This document shows, one piece after another, positions 35,531 through 45,364 of a stretch of 64,000 nt of DNA (position 1 is the stretch's first letter; every line of letters begins with the position of its first letter). Both the position numbers and the translations under genes were made by a program. The stretch is from Pachyseris speciosa (Eukaryota > Cnidaria > Anthozoa > Scleractinia > Pachyseridae): the NCBI GenBank assembly GCA_016490735.1, contig JAEMWC010000458.1, forward strand, positions 482,501 to 546,500, read 5' to 3'. Under the pieces are notes generated by a model. That model made no database searches. It was not told the DNA's origin and was given only the letters and a program-made list of their open reading frames with translations.

Positions 35531-38500
35531 TCACTCTGAGGTGCGTCTACGTTTTGCCCTTGATTCTTTAATCTCAGAATTCCAATATCTTTCATTTTTT
35601 TTGGTGTATGTCCTAGGCAGTCTTTCTCTTTTTCGTAGTGCCCAAAGTCTAGTTTCTGCTCGTATAATGTCTGTGGGACTGTCCCAGTTATTTGATTTGC
35701 GTCTCAAAACTCTCCGTGCATCGTCATTGTTCTTTTCTACTCCTGCAATTGAAATTACAACAGGTAGTTATATTTTAAACCTCCAGACAGGCATTGAGAT
35801 ATATGTAAAACATGTCCTATTACAAGTTTATTCAAAGCTTAAACCAGGTGTGAACAGTAACCACAAAAAAAAAAAACCTAGGGGAGTCATTTTGTTGGAA
35901 TTCCATTGAACAGAATATTTTTTGTTGACTTGATGTTCTGCCAGAGATTTTATGTAAAATTTTGTTATTTTGTTATTACTCATTATATCTTATAACAAGA
36001 ATACTCTGCAGAGGGTATGTGAATTCTGACATACCTTGTCCTGTAAACTGTTTCACATTGCTGTGTCTTTTCATGGCTTCTGGGACATGGAACACCATAG
36101 AATGCATATAGCATGTCACATTCTTTTTACTATAACCAGTTCTCTTGTTGCCCAAGGAACAAAACAGATTCACCCAATCTTTTGCCTTTAAAAGCAATAA
36201 CAAAAATACACTCGCTGGTAAGAAGTTAACTTCTGAAGTACAGACTGAACTACAAAATGAACATTATTTTAAAATGTTAGGAGAATTTCATAACAAGTAA
36301 TTGATTGCCAGCACCTTTTGGCAGAATGAGGAAGCATCTACAGAGCCCATGACTGAAATGTGATCAAAATACAGTTCTCCAAAGTCCTGGTAAATAAGAA
36401 ATGTGACATTATGAGATCACTATATTACTTAAATACTACAGGTTAGGCTGAATGGTATTCAGATGGTTGAATAGGGGATAACTGTATTCATGTGGTCAGA
36501 TTTGACCACCAGAGTTTTTAGAATTGGTAAGTTTGTATGTTGTACTTTGCTCTAATGAGCCATGATTTGTAGAATATTGTTAGTGGGTTAAACAAAACTG
36601 TAACCAGATTTGCTAAGTGAAGCAGTTGAAAATAAACTAAAATGTTTTTCAGTTTTAAGCATTTTTATACTTGAAATAGTTATGTTCGTACCTTCCATAT
36701 TTTCTCCACAGTTTTAGCTGTGTCTTTTCTCAAAAGAGTCGAAAAGTGTCCAGGGAAGGTCCTTAGTAACAGTTTTTTTTCATTTCCCATCAGACTGGTC
36801 CAGTCGTACGTACCGGAACCTTTACCATTGGCATCCTTTTTCTCCCAGACATGGAATGTTATGCCACATTTATTTATGGTCTGCACTGCCTCCTGCAAAT
36901 GCTGCCCTATAGCTTTGGGATTCGAAACTTTATTTTTGTGGGCTTCCTCATCATCCCACTCGATCATCTCATCCAGAACATTGCGAGTTAGTACATCTGT
37001 CACCCTTAGTAACAGATGCAGCTCATCAAGGATGATGTGATCAAGGGGTATGTTGAGTAGTGGGGGGTTGATACAGCAAAAGTTTTTGTTTCCTCGCTTT
37101 AAACGGCAGCACCTTTTTAAATCCTCTAGTGTTCGCTTCTGTGGGCTGCTTTCATAATAGGTATCGGGCTTAGACATGTCATACCTGTGGTTTGAAAAAT
37201 AAGGTTAGCTCTCATTTAACTAACGACAATAACTGTTCAAAAACATACACATGCAATTAAACACGTAAAAGACTCCAGATGGAGCACCTCTGTCACTAAA
37301 TGTTAAAAAATAATTGGTATCTTCCTACTGACATATTAGTTCTGTTTTCAGATTCACTAACCTTTTGTCTTTGTGTACTGTGCACCACAGGCAAGAGTAG
37401 TGTGATGTAGCACCACTTAGGCCCATGATTAACAAAAGAAACTGGAAGAGATGATGATAATATTATGAACATTTGAGAAAACTAATAAGTGTCCATAATA
37501 GTGGAATAGTACATTTTTCTGAGCATCATAATTGTTTATATGGTAGGAATGTGCATGTGATTTGTTTTGACTTCATTTAAATGAGTTAATGTTAGTGAGT
37601 GATCATATAATATGGGACCAAGACATTCAATAATCAAACCCATTTTAATACACCTTCAAATGTAATATTTACTAACTTTATAATCTCCACCTAGGAACAA
37701 TTCCACAGGGATTTGGTTTTCCCCCACTTCAACAAAGCCAACCTCTTGCACTTCATTGATTTCATGAAAAACATCCTGAAATGACTCTGCAATGGTAGTG
37801 TAATCTTCACTGCCTCTGACAACTGCAATTGTGTGGTTCCCTGTTAATATTGAAATGTAACTGAACATTTGTTTGCAAACAGCTCTTGTGTGGGAAAGGG
37901 AGAACAAGTGATTAGTAACATTATTTGTATCCTTGAGGGGTCCTTAGGCTTTAATATAGTTCACCTGATTGATAAAAATAATAAAATAATATTGTGAACA
38001 AATTAGTGACTTATCAGCTCTTTTTGTTGGTATCTCAGTAATTTATATGTTGTAAGCTATACTGTCAAGTACCTCTTGATGACATAAGTTCTTCTTCTTT
38101 TTGTAGAATTGTGAATGATAAGATAATGTAGTTGCTGTTTCTTGTCATTCGTGCGCCATCTCCACTTATCTTTACTTTAATTGGTTGCTGTGTATCACTC
38201 ACTGGATGACTTGATTCTCCCTAAAATTGCATGAATAAACAGATGTTAATTTTATAATACATGTTAAGTGTGAGATGAAAAGCTGTGAATGCTGAACATA
38301 TTTTCTGTGTCAATGGTACATGTACATGTATTTTATTTCAATCCTACTGGCATCCTGGTGTTTCAACAATTAATCTGTTTCAAGTATAAAAATCTATTAC
38401 ATAAACATATTTGAAGAAAGACTTTTAAAAATGAATGTTATGTCACTTACCAAGTCAATTATTTTCTCCCTAAGCAATTCCCTAAATGAAGTTTGTACAC

Positions 38501-39521
38501 CCTGTGATTTTCCAGGAGTTACAGTAAGGTGACGTAACTCATTGAGATGATTCTTGCATTGTTTTACCAAATATGATCTTGGCAGTCCATCACAAACCAT
38601 TGTTAGTTGGTGGTAGAACTCTTCGCTTACACTGAACCGGTCCATTAAAAATAGGACTTCTTCCACTTTCTTTTTATCATCTTCAGTCAGTGTTGAGTAT
38701 TTTGAAGTGCTACCGGTATTAGTAGGGACTGTTGAAGAAGGGTCATCTAAACTGAAACTATGGGTTGTACATGTACTGTTTGTTTCTTCAACCTCTAAAC
38801 TATTCAGTTTGAGGCCATAGGCTCTCAAAAACCATAGAGCTTTTTGTGCCCTGGTTTTAAGATCCTTAAGATATCTCCACTTCGTTGTGGGACTGAGGGT
38901 TGACAGTTCTTTTGCATTTTTGTCTGTCTCACTGTTTTTTTCCAGTTTTTCAATATATTTTTTCAGTGATTCAGTTTCAGTTAACAGCTGATCTTCCCTA
39001 ATTTTTTTTTGTTTGATTTCCTCAATTAGTTCTTCATATATTTTTTGGTTTTCTTTTTCTAGATTTTCTTTTGTTTTTGTCTCTTTTTCTAATTCTTCAT
39101 GCAACATCTCAACTGACTGTACTTCCTCCAAAAAAATGTTCATCCTGTAACTGCCATTCAACAAATCCTTTTTTTTGCGGCCAGATGCGGTTTTAAATTG
39201 ATGTGAAATCAACGCACATTTTATACGAAGGCGCTCCTCGATTCTTCCTGCAGTGTCTTTGATAGTGAATCCACCTCCAGGGATGCGTTCATTTAAAAGC
39301 TGCACAAACGATTTGAAGTCCGCAGTTTGAGTCTTGATGGTTTCCCAGCAAAGCAGCAATGTAATGGGAATGTCAATACAGCAAAACGATTCCTTACTAT
39401 TTTGTTTTTGCTGTTGTACATATTTTAATTGATTGTTCCGCCAGGGCTGGATAGATATGCCACGGATGTCTTCTGAAACGTAGTTAGGAAGAAATGTCCT
39501 TAAAATCGGCGTATCTGACAT
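35531..39521 (-). CDS. DDE-transposase-like protein, eight exons, intact
   Basis: Exons (minus): 39,521-38,451, 38,220-38,073, 37,840-37,677, 37,441-37,362, 37,184-36,692, 36,386-36,315, 36,185-36,035, 35,742-35,531. All have GT/AG borders and join in phase to 796 residues. Residues 1-130 are unassigned; 131-200 form a Glu/Lys-rich coiled coil; 350-760 hold the catalytic-like core: D378 (KISGDGARM), D459 (LFLGGDYK), C478/C481 (CLWC), H537/H544 (LDHIILDELHLLLRV), H704/H709 (YMHSMVFH), E729 (GQGVEKNND). The D-to-C spacing (19), CxxC, H-x4-H and H-to-E spacing (20) equal those I recall for RAG1 (D708, C727/C730, H937/H942, E962). It ends in a basic tail. Other DDE superfamilies share parts of this pattern, so superfamily is open. 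I recall similar uncharacterised cnidarian proteins. Confidence 0.75.
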
Positions 39522-41129
39522 TTTTTGTTTTAAAAGATTTTATCTTTCATTGATGAATGAAATACTACAAACCTACTACAAACGTGCCAAATTTGTCGCG
39601 CGTTTATTTATATTTCGCGGAAATTTTTATCTTCGCCAATTATGTGTCCGGATATATAATCATCTTTTGTTTTTTTTAGACCAATCAAAGGTCCTGTAAT
39701 AAGAGAATCATTAGTACTTAGGCCTAAATCAAACGATGAAAGCAAAATGGCGGCTGGAAGTCAACAAAAGATCGATGTTTCAAGGCAAAGACAGTACCAT
39801 AACGCACAGAACATTTTCGAATGCTCCATGTCATCACGCTGCTGTGTTATATATGTAGAGACCCGAATATTGACCTTCTTTGTTTTGGGATGGGAAGGAC
39901 GAGGATGCATTTACAGACGCTAAAACAGTGACAACTTAAAAGAGGTGAATGTCAACTTGAAATTTCGGACCGAACAAATTGGAATTTACCAACGGTGTTG
40001 TGGCTATGAAGCAAGGAATATCATCATTTTAGAGCGCGGTACTCGATTTTGTAGACGTTTGTATGGGATACGAAGGTGAGTTTTATTGCTTTTCAAATTT
40101 TTGTTGGGAAGCGCGAAACTTTAAGCTACGAACTCAATTTTGGCAAAATTTTAATTAAGAGAAGTTGCACTATGGATATCAGATCGAACATTTTATTCAG
40201 GACGGTAGAATCTTATGCACTTTATCGCAGAAGTAGTAGTGCCACACATTTCTCTGTAAAATTGGTTGTTTACATTGAACGGTTTTTTCCTAAGTGTCGA
40301 TAACTACTGCGCGTGCGTGAAATTTAATTCTGGCCATGTTTGTTCCGACTTTTAAACATTGAAAGGAACCTTTTGTTCCGAGATGAGTCGCTGAGGAACA
40401 AATGTTCCATTGGTATTGTTCCTCTTTTTATCATTTTGGTCCGTTTTATTCGTTTGAGGAACAATTGTTCTCATTCACGAGTTCCGTTTTAAATGAAATG
40501 TTCCTTTTTATTGACACGCGAAACAATTTGTTCCTAACAAGTAGTTCCCATTGATGTAAAATGGTTCCTATTAAGAAAATGACAGTTCCTTTGTACATGT
40601 TCTTCAACAGAACCACTCTTCTTTTCTTGCCATCTATGTTTTTATCGCTTTTTAATTGCATGGCGAAACGTTTGTTGTAGTGTTTTAAGTTTGACCCAAC
40701 ACGAAACAGAGTCAATAGCAAATTCTAACAGACTTTTCGAGGCGCTTTTTGACTTGTCCGGGCAAGGTAAGGTTGAACACCATCACACCAACGCCATACT
40801 AATGCCAACTTGGGTTTGTAAGTTAACTCAAGAATAATGAAGAATGGCAAGTAGAGGCATACCTTAGTAAATTTAAACTTGCACAATGCAAGCATTGTTG
40901 TAGGTATGCACAGGTTTGCCCGGGCAGGCCCGAACCCATTTGGGATGTAACTCTCTGCTATGAATTTGAGTACAATGGTAATAAGCTGGGCCAAATAGAG
41001 ACAAGTGCTGACAAGCTCCAAATTAAATGATGGCTCTTTTGTTTGCCAATGGGTGTGATTGTTTCGTCGGTTTTTGTTAAGTGGTGCAAACAGAAGTCTG
41101 TTGGCTAAATCAGTTCCTCTTTTTCAAGA
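39522..41129. promoter_or_regulatory. Divergent intergenic region with GGAAC..GTTCC palindromes
   Basis: It separates the minus-strand transposase-like gene from the plus-strand recombinase gene. A dense set of half-sites and palindromes lies at 40,338-40,610: GGAACCTTTTGTTCC (40,365), GGAACAAATGTTCC (40,395), GAGGAACAATTGTTCTC (40,456), AAACAATTTGTTCC (40,521). A splice donor, GAAG|GTGAG, at 40,075 and an acceptor, CTCTTTTTCAAG, at 41,128 would define a 5'-UTR intron for the recombinase gene. Confidence 0.5.
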
Positions 41130-41381
41130 ATGAACAACAAGGTCAAAGTCGATTGGTCTACGATTGATGGTGCATCGCCAAAACCAAAACGGCTTCACTT
41201 AGAAAAAGAAGACACGGACAGCTTGTACCATTGTCCAACTCAAGTATGCGAACACGAAGGATTTCAAAGTCAGCGTGGGTGTAGGAAACATGTCAATTCT
41301 AAGCACAGCTGGTTCTTTTATTTTGACGAAACACCCGACCTGACAGAACTTGCAACATTCATTGCAAGTGCAGGACACTAA
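41130..41381 (+). CDS. C2H2-finger N-terminal part of the recombinase gene
   Basis: From ATG 41,130 the frame gives 83 residues. A zinc finger runs from C35 to H59: C35-x4-C40-x13-H54-x4-H59, in the phrase RGCRKHVNSKHSWFFYF. Upstream is a basic PKPKR segment that could act in nuclear import. The frame stops at 41,379-41,381 while the recombinase frame (one base over) is already open from 41,344, so the two overlap by about 38 bp. In the related proteins I recall, this finger and the recombinase form one chain. A single-base indel here, or a programmed frameshift, is therefore likely. The ATG directly follows a candidate 3' splice site (TTTTTCAAG|A). Confidence 0.6.
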   Translation: MNNKVKVDWSTIDGASPKPKRLHLEKEDTDSLYHCPTQVCEHEGFQSQRGCRKHVNSKHSWFFYFDETPDLTELATFIASAGH

Positions 41382-42852
41382 GTTATCAGAGACCACTACA
41401 AATGACTGTGAATCAAGCCGAAGGCCAAACCATGGTGTCATAGTTGTTCCTTCATTTTCAGTCTCCGGCCAAATTGGCGAAGCATTCGCGAAATGGTTGA
41501 CTGGTAGTGGTGGGGGTTGCAAGAAAGATTGCACAGCTCAACAAATAGTGAAGAGAAGCTTTAAATTTCTGAAATTTTGTTGTGAAGACAAGGAAGAATT
41601 GACGTTTGAAGTAATAGACTACAGTCTGTGCTCGCCAAATCTCTTGTTCAAGTTCATAGACTACTTGCAAGACGAGTGCAAACTCGGACATGGTGGGCGA
41701 TTGGGCTACATAGACGCAATTTCCGAACTTATGGACTTTACAAAAATCAATGGGGCATCCGATGCAGTTCTGCGAAAACTATCTGCTACTGAGTTGTACC
41801 TTAAGAGAGCTCGAAAGACCGTTGCAAAAATGATGAGATTGCAATGGACCCGAGAGCTGGACATCGACACATTAGAAGCCCGAGGTCACTGGGCGACAAT
41901 GGAGGAATTGGTGCAAGTGGTGACATTTCACTTGCCACGTTACGGAAACATCATAAAGACGTGCAAGAGCAATCCAGGTCAAGTGAACCCATCCGACTTA
42001 ACATTTGCCACGAGATATGTGTCGGTGTACTTGTTCATTAAAGTGAAGGGGTCGCGTCCTATGACTTATCAGCACTTGACAGTCGACATGGTTAGGGCAG
42101 CGAAGGAGAACGGGGGATTCATTGACCAGAAAAAGTTCAAGACTGCCAGCAAATACGGATTTGACTCCTTGATTCTAACCGATGCAAGCATGCAGATGCT
42201 CGATAGCTACATCAATTTCGTGAGGCCATTGCTAAAACACCAGTGTGAGTTCGTTCTTGTTACGAGAAATGGAGGCCAGCACAGCAAATTGGGCGACGTC
42301 ATGAGTAAATTAGTGTTTGACGCAATCGGAAAGTACATTCATCCGACGCGCTATCGTCAACTCGTCGAGACGCAAAGCCTCAATCAGCTCACTAGCAAGG
42401 AACAAAGGATTTTGTCGGAAGATCAGAAACACAGCTCGGCCGTAGCCAAAGTTCACTATCAAAAGCAAAGGTCGCACGAAGTTGCTGTGAAGGCTCACGA
42501 GTGTCTGCAAAAGCTACAGGGCACCAAAGGCTCTGAGGTGGATAAGGAGGTGAGCGCGAGGTTTAGCGATACAACTTCAAGTCTTGCAGCAATGGCTGAA
42601 AGTACAGAATCGAAAAGCGCGCCCCTTCAGAGGGATGCCCCACCGACAAACCGATTGCGAATCCAAAGAAGCCATCGTCGGCTGTTGAAATTTACGGCGG
42701 ACGAAGACGAGTTTCTAAAGAAGGGGATTGATAAGCACGGATTTGGACAATGGACTGTTATTTTGAGAGATCCCGACTACAACTTTCGGGAAGGAAGAAT
42801 GGCAGATTCTTTGAAGGAAAGGGCAGAATTGAAGCTTAAGGCTCAAGACTAG
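41344..42852 (+). CDS. Tyrosine-recombinase-like protein with Myb/SANT C-terminus
   Basis: The frame is open from 41,344 (no ATG of its own near the start) to TAG at 42,850-42,852. Counting from the TTG at 41,350, the tyrosine-recombinase signature is complete: R236 (KGSRPMTYQHLT, box I), H331 and R334 (IHPTRYRQ, HxxR), H361 (KHSSAVAKVHYQK) and the presumed nucleophile Y370. The N-terminal half is a helical, core-binding-like region (AKWL...IVKRSFKFLKFC). Residues 446-495 (FTADEDEFLKKGIDKHGFGQ, then W..IL.D...F..GR..DSLKER) resemble a telobox-type Myb/SANT DNA-binding domain. This combination recalls Cryptons and related eukaryotic recombinases, which integrate DNA by a Tyr nucleophile. No intron is seen inside. 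Confidence 0.75.
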   Translation, partial: QNLQHSLQVQDTKLSETTTNDCESSRRPNHGVIVVPSFSVSGQIGEAFAKWLTGSGGGCKKDCTAQQIVKRSFKFLKFCCEDKEELTFEVIDYSLCSPNLLFKFIDYLQDECKLGHGGRLGYIDAISELMDFTKINGASDAVLRKLSATELYLKRARKTVAKMMRLQWTRELDIDTLEARGHWATMEELVQVVTFHLPRYGNIIKTCKSNPGQVNPSDLTFATRYVSVYLFIKVKGSRPMTYQHLTVDMVRAAKENGGFIDQKKFKTASKYGFDSLILTDASMQMLDSYINFVRPLLKHQCEFVLVTRNGGQHSKLGDVMSKLVFDAIGKYIHPTRYRQLVETQSLNQLTSKEQRILSEDQKHSSAVAKVHYQKQRSHEVAVKAHECLQKLQGTKGSEVDKEVSARFSDTTSSLAAMAESTESKSAPLQRDAPPTNRLRIQRSHRRLLKFTADEDEFLKKGIDKHGFGQWTVILRDPDYNFREGRMADSLKERAELKLKAQD

Positions 42853-43429
42853 CAGCTCGATGAATTAAAACGATTTGCGGCGTAAACGTGCCGATAATCT
42901 AAACAAGGCTGTTTTACGAGCCACTCAAAGGCACTTGTTTCTTAAGAATAAGTCAAACTTGCTGATTAAGTTCAGAAGTGATGCTATCGTCAAAGTCATT
43001 TACCACGGCCCTCTTTGTTCGTTTATTTGTTTGCTTTTTTTGGCTTGTCGTGGCTGCCTTTTGCAGCATAAAACTGAGATTAAATATGCCTGCTATCTGA
43101 ATCAGAGTTATTCTGTGATCGATTAGTGGTCGGCACGATAGTTGTAAAACGATAGCTCTCACGCCTGTTTGGTTTTCAACGAACACGGCATCCATGCAAG
43201 CAAAAGCAGTATTTCTGTGGTCTAGCTGGGAAGTTCCTACGTGTCTGCAGAAGGCTTGACTTCTCTACAAAAGTCGAAAACACTAAAAAGTTCATGTCCC
43301 CGAAACATCCACAAAATCCTCGTTTGCCACACTAGTAAAAATCAACATCCAAAACATCTGAGTTAAACCATTCATCTTAAAACATTACTGAAGTTGAGTT
43401 CGATATCTTTATGAATTCAATCAGCAGTC
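42853..43429. other. Non-coding stretch inside the 12-kb element
   Basis: AT-rich with short unrelated ORFs. From about 43,290 phrases such as CATGTCCCCGAAACATCCAC foreshadow the subterminal repeats. Confidence 0.4.
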
Positions 43430-43439
43430 AGTCATTTCT

Positions 43440-44410
43440 ACAAGATTTAAACTTCAAAAATTCATGTCTTCGGAAAATCCGTAAAATCCACCTTTTCCAC
43501 ACATATAAAATAAACATCTGAACATATAAAACATCTGGCTTAAACTTTTCATCCCAACAAGTAACTCAAGTTTCATGTCTCCAAGAAATCCGAGAAACCC
43601 GTCTTTTCCTTTGTGTGCTGAAAAGATGTTTGACATAAAACAATACTTGCATCAAGACTTGACTGCCGGTGGATTTCATAGAGTGAACACAATTGAACAT
43701 CTAAAACATCTGACGTGAACTTTTCATCCCAACAACAAGCTCAAGTTTCATGTCTCCAAAAAAATCAGAGAAACCCGTCTTTTCCGTATGTGCTGAAAAG
43801 ATGTTTGACATAAAACAAAACTTGTATAAATACTTGACCGCTGGTGGAATTCATAGAGTCAACACAACTGAACATCCAAAACATCTGACTTAAACTTTTC
43901 ATCCCGACAAGAAGCTCCAGTGTAATGTCTTCGAGAAATCCGAGAAACCCGTCTTTTCCGTATGTGCTGAAAAGATGTTTGACATAAAACAAAACTTGTA
44001 TCAAGACTTGACTGCTGGTACAATTCATAGAGTCAACACAACTGAACATCTAAAACATTTGACTTAAACTTCTCATCCCGACAAGAAGCTCAAGTGTAAT
44101 GTCTTCGAGAAATCCGAGAAATCCGTCTTTTCCGTATGTGCTGAAAAGATGTTTGACATAAAACAAAACTTGTATCAAGACTTGACTGCTGGTGCAATTC
44201 ATAGAGTCAACACAACTGAACATCCAAAACATCTGACTTAAACTTCTCATCCCGACAAGAAGCTCAAGTGTAATGTCTCCGAGAAATCCAAGAAATCCGT
44301 CTTTTCCATATGTGCTGAAAAGATGTTTGACATAAAACAAAACTTGTATCAAGACTTGACTGCTAATGCAATTCATAGAGTCAACACAACTGAACATCTA
44401 AAACATCTGA
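43440..44410. repeat. 174-bp satellite, about 5.5 units
   Basis: GTGCTGAAAAGATGTTTGAC recurs at 43,615, 43,790, 43,964, 44,138 and 44,312, a period of 174-175 bp. Each unit has AAATCCG(A/T)GAAA(C/T)CCGTCTTTTCC, CAAGACTTGACTGCTGGT and TTCATCCCGACAAGAAGCTC. Because 174 is 58 codons, a minus-strand frame stays open over several units (44,397-43,765) and encodes a 58-residue repeat; I regard this as a by-product unless shown otherwise. Confidence 0.85.
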
Positions 44411-44454
44411 AAAAACGGGCCAAGTCTACATGTGTTTTGCCATATAAGAGACGA

Positions 44455-45060
44455 AAAGATAAGAAAAATAATTAAATATTCATATCCCCGTCAAATCCGT
44501 GAAAGTTCACGCATAAGTTTGTACTGCGGATTAATGCATTGCATCCCGAAAAGCCAATGAAACTGCAAGTGTCCACCCTTGAATCAATCTTAAACTGGAA
44601 GACGGAAAAGACGGATTTCACGGGATATGAATATTTAAACAGTCTACTTCTCTTTACTACTGTAAGTACTATTAATAATTATATATTATACTTACAGTTG
44701 TAGAGAGAAGTAAAAAGAATTAAATATTCATATCCCCGTCAAATCCGTGAAATCGTCTTTTTCGTTCTCAAATAAGTATGCACTTTGCATGATGTATTAC
44801 ATCCCGAAAATCAGTGACACTGCAAGTGTCCGCCCTTGAATCAATCCTAAACTGGAAGACGGAAAAGACGGATTTCACGGGGATATGAATATTTAAACAG
44901 TCTATTTCTCGTTACTACTGTAAGTACTATCAATATCATTACAATACATATTATATATTATACTTACAGTTGTAAGGAGAAGTAAAAAGAATTAAATATT
45001 TATATCCCTGTCAAAGCCGCAAAATCCGTCTTTTTCGTTCTCACGTAAGTCTGTACTTTG
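44455..45060. repeat. Right-end inverted-repeat array of the 12-kb element
   Basis: ATTAAATATTCATATCCCCG followed by TCAAATCCGTGAAA occurs at 44,471, 44,719 and, diverged, 44,990. Its inverted form (AAAAGACGGATTTCACGGGG) lies at 44,608 and 44,866. Smaller pairs, CTACTGTAAGTACTAT and ATACTTACAGTTGTA, alternate. The units are about 250-270 bp and each can fold into a cruciform. Such subterminal arrays are common at transposon ends. Confidence 0.75.
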
Positions 45061-45312
45061 GATTGATGTATCACATTCCACAAATCTGAAACTTTGCTTT
45101 CGGGTATTCTATCAGTCAAGTTGTCAAGCATCACTGAACTTTGTGTTTTTATTTGTTTCCGGATTTCCTGGATACGCGTCTCAATCAATTTTTGGCATAT
45201 ATCATTCAAGGAGCTACGTGGCCCGAAATGAAAAGGGAACAAAGAAGTACGGGAAACGATCCACAACAATGTCGCTAATTACGAAAACATTGGAGAGGTC
45301 CGAACACAATAG

Positions 45313-45364
45313 TAGGCTAATTTAGCAACAGAACGGGAACATCATTTCAGGACGCGAGAGCGCG
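45313..45364 (+). mobile_element. Truncated MITE at the tandem-duplication junction
   Basis: This is the first 52 bp of the MITE that is complete at 51,761-51,933 (TAGGCTAATTTAGCAACAGA). It breaks off at CGCG and continues as CGAGGTCCCC, the start of unit B, sharing CG with the MITE. The breakpoint of the tandem duplication therefore lies inside a MITE. Confidence 0.8.

Larger units (their letters stand above)
33290..45258. mobile_element. 12-kb inserted element with three protein genes
   Basis: The left flank ends GCGTTTATC (33,281-33,289) and the right flank resumes ATCCACAACAATGTCGC (45,259 on). Unit B reads GCGTTTATCCACAACACTG without interruption at 51,701-51,719, and P1 has the same continuous site at 10,471. 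ATC is shared by both junctions and may be a 3-bp target duplication or recombination core. Just inside, CGTTTCCC (33,295-33,302) and GGGAAACG (45,251-45,258) form a short inverted terminus. The cargo is a chromodomain gene (+), a DDE-transposase-like gene (-) and a tyrosine-recombinase-like gene (+). The right 2 kb is subterminal repeats. No known element of this composition comes to mind. That it moves as one unit is inference. Confidence 0.8.

Noticed and set aside
35508..35909. 133-residue plus-strand ORF
   Set aside because: It is antisense to the last exon of the transposase-like gene, whose splice sites and GVEKNND motif are convincing.
43765..44397. Minus-strand repeat protein with 58-residue units over the satellite
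   Set aside because: It is explained by a 174-bp period free of stops in one frame; there is no start or splice context and the frame breaks at 43,765 and 44,050. Kept only as a finding on the satellite.
45000..45269. Minus-strand ORF at the right end of the 12-kb element
   Set aside because: It crosses the element boundary into flanking DNA and has no recognisable domain; chance frame more likely.
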